From contig CM041465.1 of NCBI GenBank assembly GCA_023213395.1, positions 120,845,741 through 120,909,740 on the forward strand: a stretch of 64,000 nucleotides of DNA. Direction: 5' to 3'. The DNA comes from Cycas panzhihuaensis (taxonomy: Eukaryota; Cycadophyta). Within the stretch, counting starts at the first letter, position 1. Each line of letters opens with the position of its first letter. Positions 62,985 through 64,000 of this stretch are shown piece by piece. The position numbers were made by a program, and so were the translations under genes. The notes beneath the pieces are model-generated. The model had not been told where the DNA came from and ran no database searches. It was given only the letters and a program-made list of their open reading frames with translations.

Positions 62985-63100
62985 CACACCTTGAGTTGAC
63001 TTATATTAGGATATAGAGATTCTGCATTGCTAAATTATTCTCCTTACTAACTAATTCTCACACTCTCACATTTATTAGATTATTACTTTCTAATACAAGT
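62985..63100. other. Flank of the giant element
   Basis: Short AT-rich stretch between the 3' LTR and the minus-strand gypsy gag. It may be the C-terminal end of that gag. Confidence 0.3.
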
Positions 63101-63700
63101 TTTAATTATTGATCTATTTTTATGGCACTCTTCACTTGTACATATGAGAAATTGAATAAATCTTAGTCTTTATTTATATCTGCTTAAATGACTTGAGATC
63201 ACATTGATAGTGTTATATTAGTATAGGATTGTTTATACATTTATCACTCTTACATAATCTCTAAAAGATTAGTCTTAGACACTCATCTCTCTCTTTCTTA
63301 AGTTTTAAATTTTTTGAACAAGGTTTGAGAGTAGTTTACTAGAAGGAATTTCTTGTTGAGCTTCTTTACCATCTTACTCCAAGTTTGAATATTATCTTAT
63401 TTGCTTTTCACCCTCTTCTTATGCAAGGAATCCCACCATATCATTGCACAAAATTTTAATTTGGCACATATAAGTTTCATTTTATTCTCTTTTATTATTT
63501 TCTTCTATTCAAACAACTTCTTTATATTGTTTAACCAGTCAACCAACTCTTCAAAATTTAAACTACCTCCATACTCTAGGGCATTAAGCTTCACTCTACT
63601 ATTCTTTTCTTTTAAGCTCTCAACATTCTCTCCTTATAAAATGGTGGTTCTCATGGTCCCTCTTCCTCATGCTCCACACTAGCTTCAGGTTCTATTTTAA
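63100..63700 (-). pseudogene. Ty3/gypsy gag relic (chromovirus-like), minus strand
   Basis: The minus-strand frame from about 63635 reads ESLKEKNSRVKLNALEYGG, SLNFEELVDWLNNIKKLFE, KMKLICAKLKFCAMIWWDSL, TWSKMVKKLNKKFLLVNY and ERERMSV. This is the gag core 'F-G----EF-DWL---E--FE...KV-L-A-KL---A--WW--L...W--M---L---FLP-NY'. Stops are few. Protease and later domains would lie below 63100, where none are seen because the giant element is there. Confidence 0.7.
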
Positions 63701-63739
63701 CATCACTATCATATCTTCTTAATGCTTTATCTGTAAATA

Positions 63740-63990
63740 AGATAATCTCCTTAGGTATAAGAAAGTGCTACTAGTGGCTTAATGTCTACACAATAACATA
63801 GAACTCTATACCATAGGTGCAATACTTCTTTCTCACCTCATTTAACTTTGAATTGTAATATATTACTGGCCTTCCTTCTTGACTTAACATGACCCTAATA
63901 ACTACATTTAAAGCATTGCAATTGACCTCAAATATCTTTCTAAAATCTAGTAGTGCCAACATAGGCACCTCTATAATCTTTTACTTCATC
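63740..63990 (-). pseudogene. Ty3/gypsy RNase H fragment fused to gag
   Basis: The open frame 63786-63968 (60 aa) reads LALLDFRKIFEVNCNALNVVI, VMLSQEGRPVIYYNSKLNE and KKYCTYGIEFYVIV. It continues with HFLIPKEIILFTDKALRR to about 63740. This is gypsy RNase H (the first catalytic Asp of the VECDAS box is Asn). In a normal element integrase follows. Here the next recognisable domain in the same direction is gag, within about 100 bp. Confidence 0.8.
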
Positions 63991-64000
63991 AACTTAAAGC

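Overview
This window looks like intergenic DNA from a large seed-plant nuclear genome. It is strongly AT-rich. I recognise no intact host gene, tRNA, rRNA or bacterial-type feature. Nearly all recognisable sequence is LTR retrotransposon in several layers of nesting. Old coding frames carry many in-frame stops, very often where a family motif expects Gln, Trp or Arg. That fits C-to-T decay of methylated repeats, so the open frames that remain are mostly relics. I cannot name the species; a repeat-bloated plant genome is as far as the sequence goes.

Layout. (1) 1-1475: 3' part of a gag-only LTR element (gag, polypurine tract, LTR). (2) 1476-5991, resuming at 13482: a minus-strand Copia element with RT, integrase, gag, PBS and part of its 5' LTR. 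(3) 5992-13476: a complete plus-strand Copia element with 425/426-bp LTRs and target duplication ATCCT, inserted into the LTR of element 2. (4) 13690-15180: minus-strand Ty3/gypsy gag-protease relic. (5) 16191-26148: two copies of a ~415-bp LTR; the second is split by a complete 6,140-bp gag-only element (19745-25884, duplication GTGAT) that also carries non-retroelement-like sequence. (6) 26149-40723: degraded DNA with weak gypsy traces, divergent repeats and microsatellites. (7) 40724-62979: a giant 22.3-kb Ty3/gypsy element of Tat/Ogre type with ~2.4-kb LTRs, gag, protease, RT, RNase H and integrase, then a ~10-kb 3' region. That region holds 3'-UTR repeats, a minisatellite, a foreign LTR, an antisense fragment resembling the plant mobile domain, a 3-kb AT array and an archaeal-type RNase H domain. 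(8) 63100-63990: minus-strand gypsy pieces in which RNase H runs directly into gag.

The gag-only family could move only with proteins from an autonomous Copia relative. None of the polyproteins here can be read through without stops. The most interesting items are the giant gypsy element with its displaced archaeal-type RNase H and embedded AT array, the gag-only element whose LTR end carries 41-bp repeats of its own primer-binding site, and the non-retroelement sequence carried antisense inside three elements.
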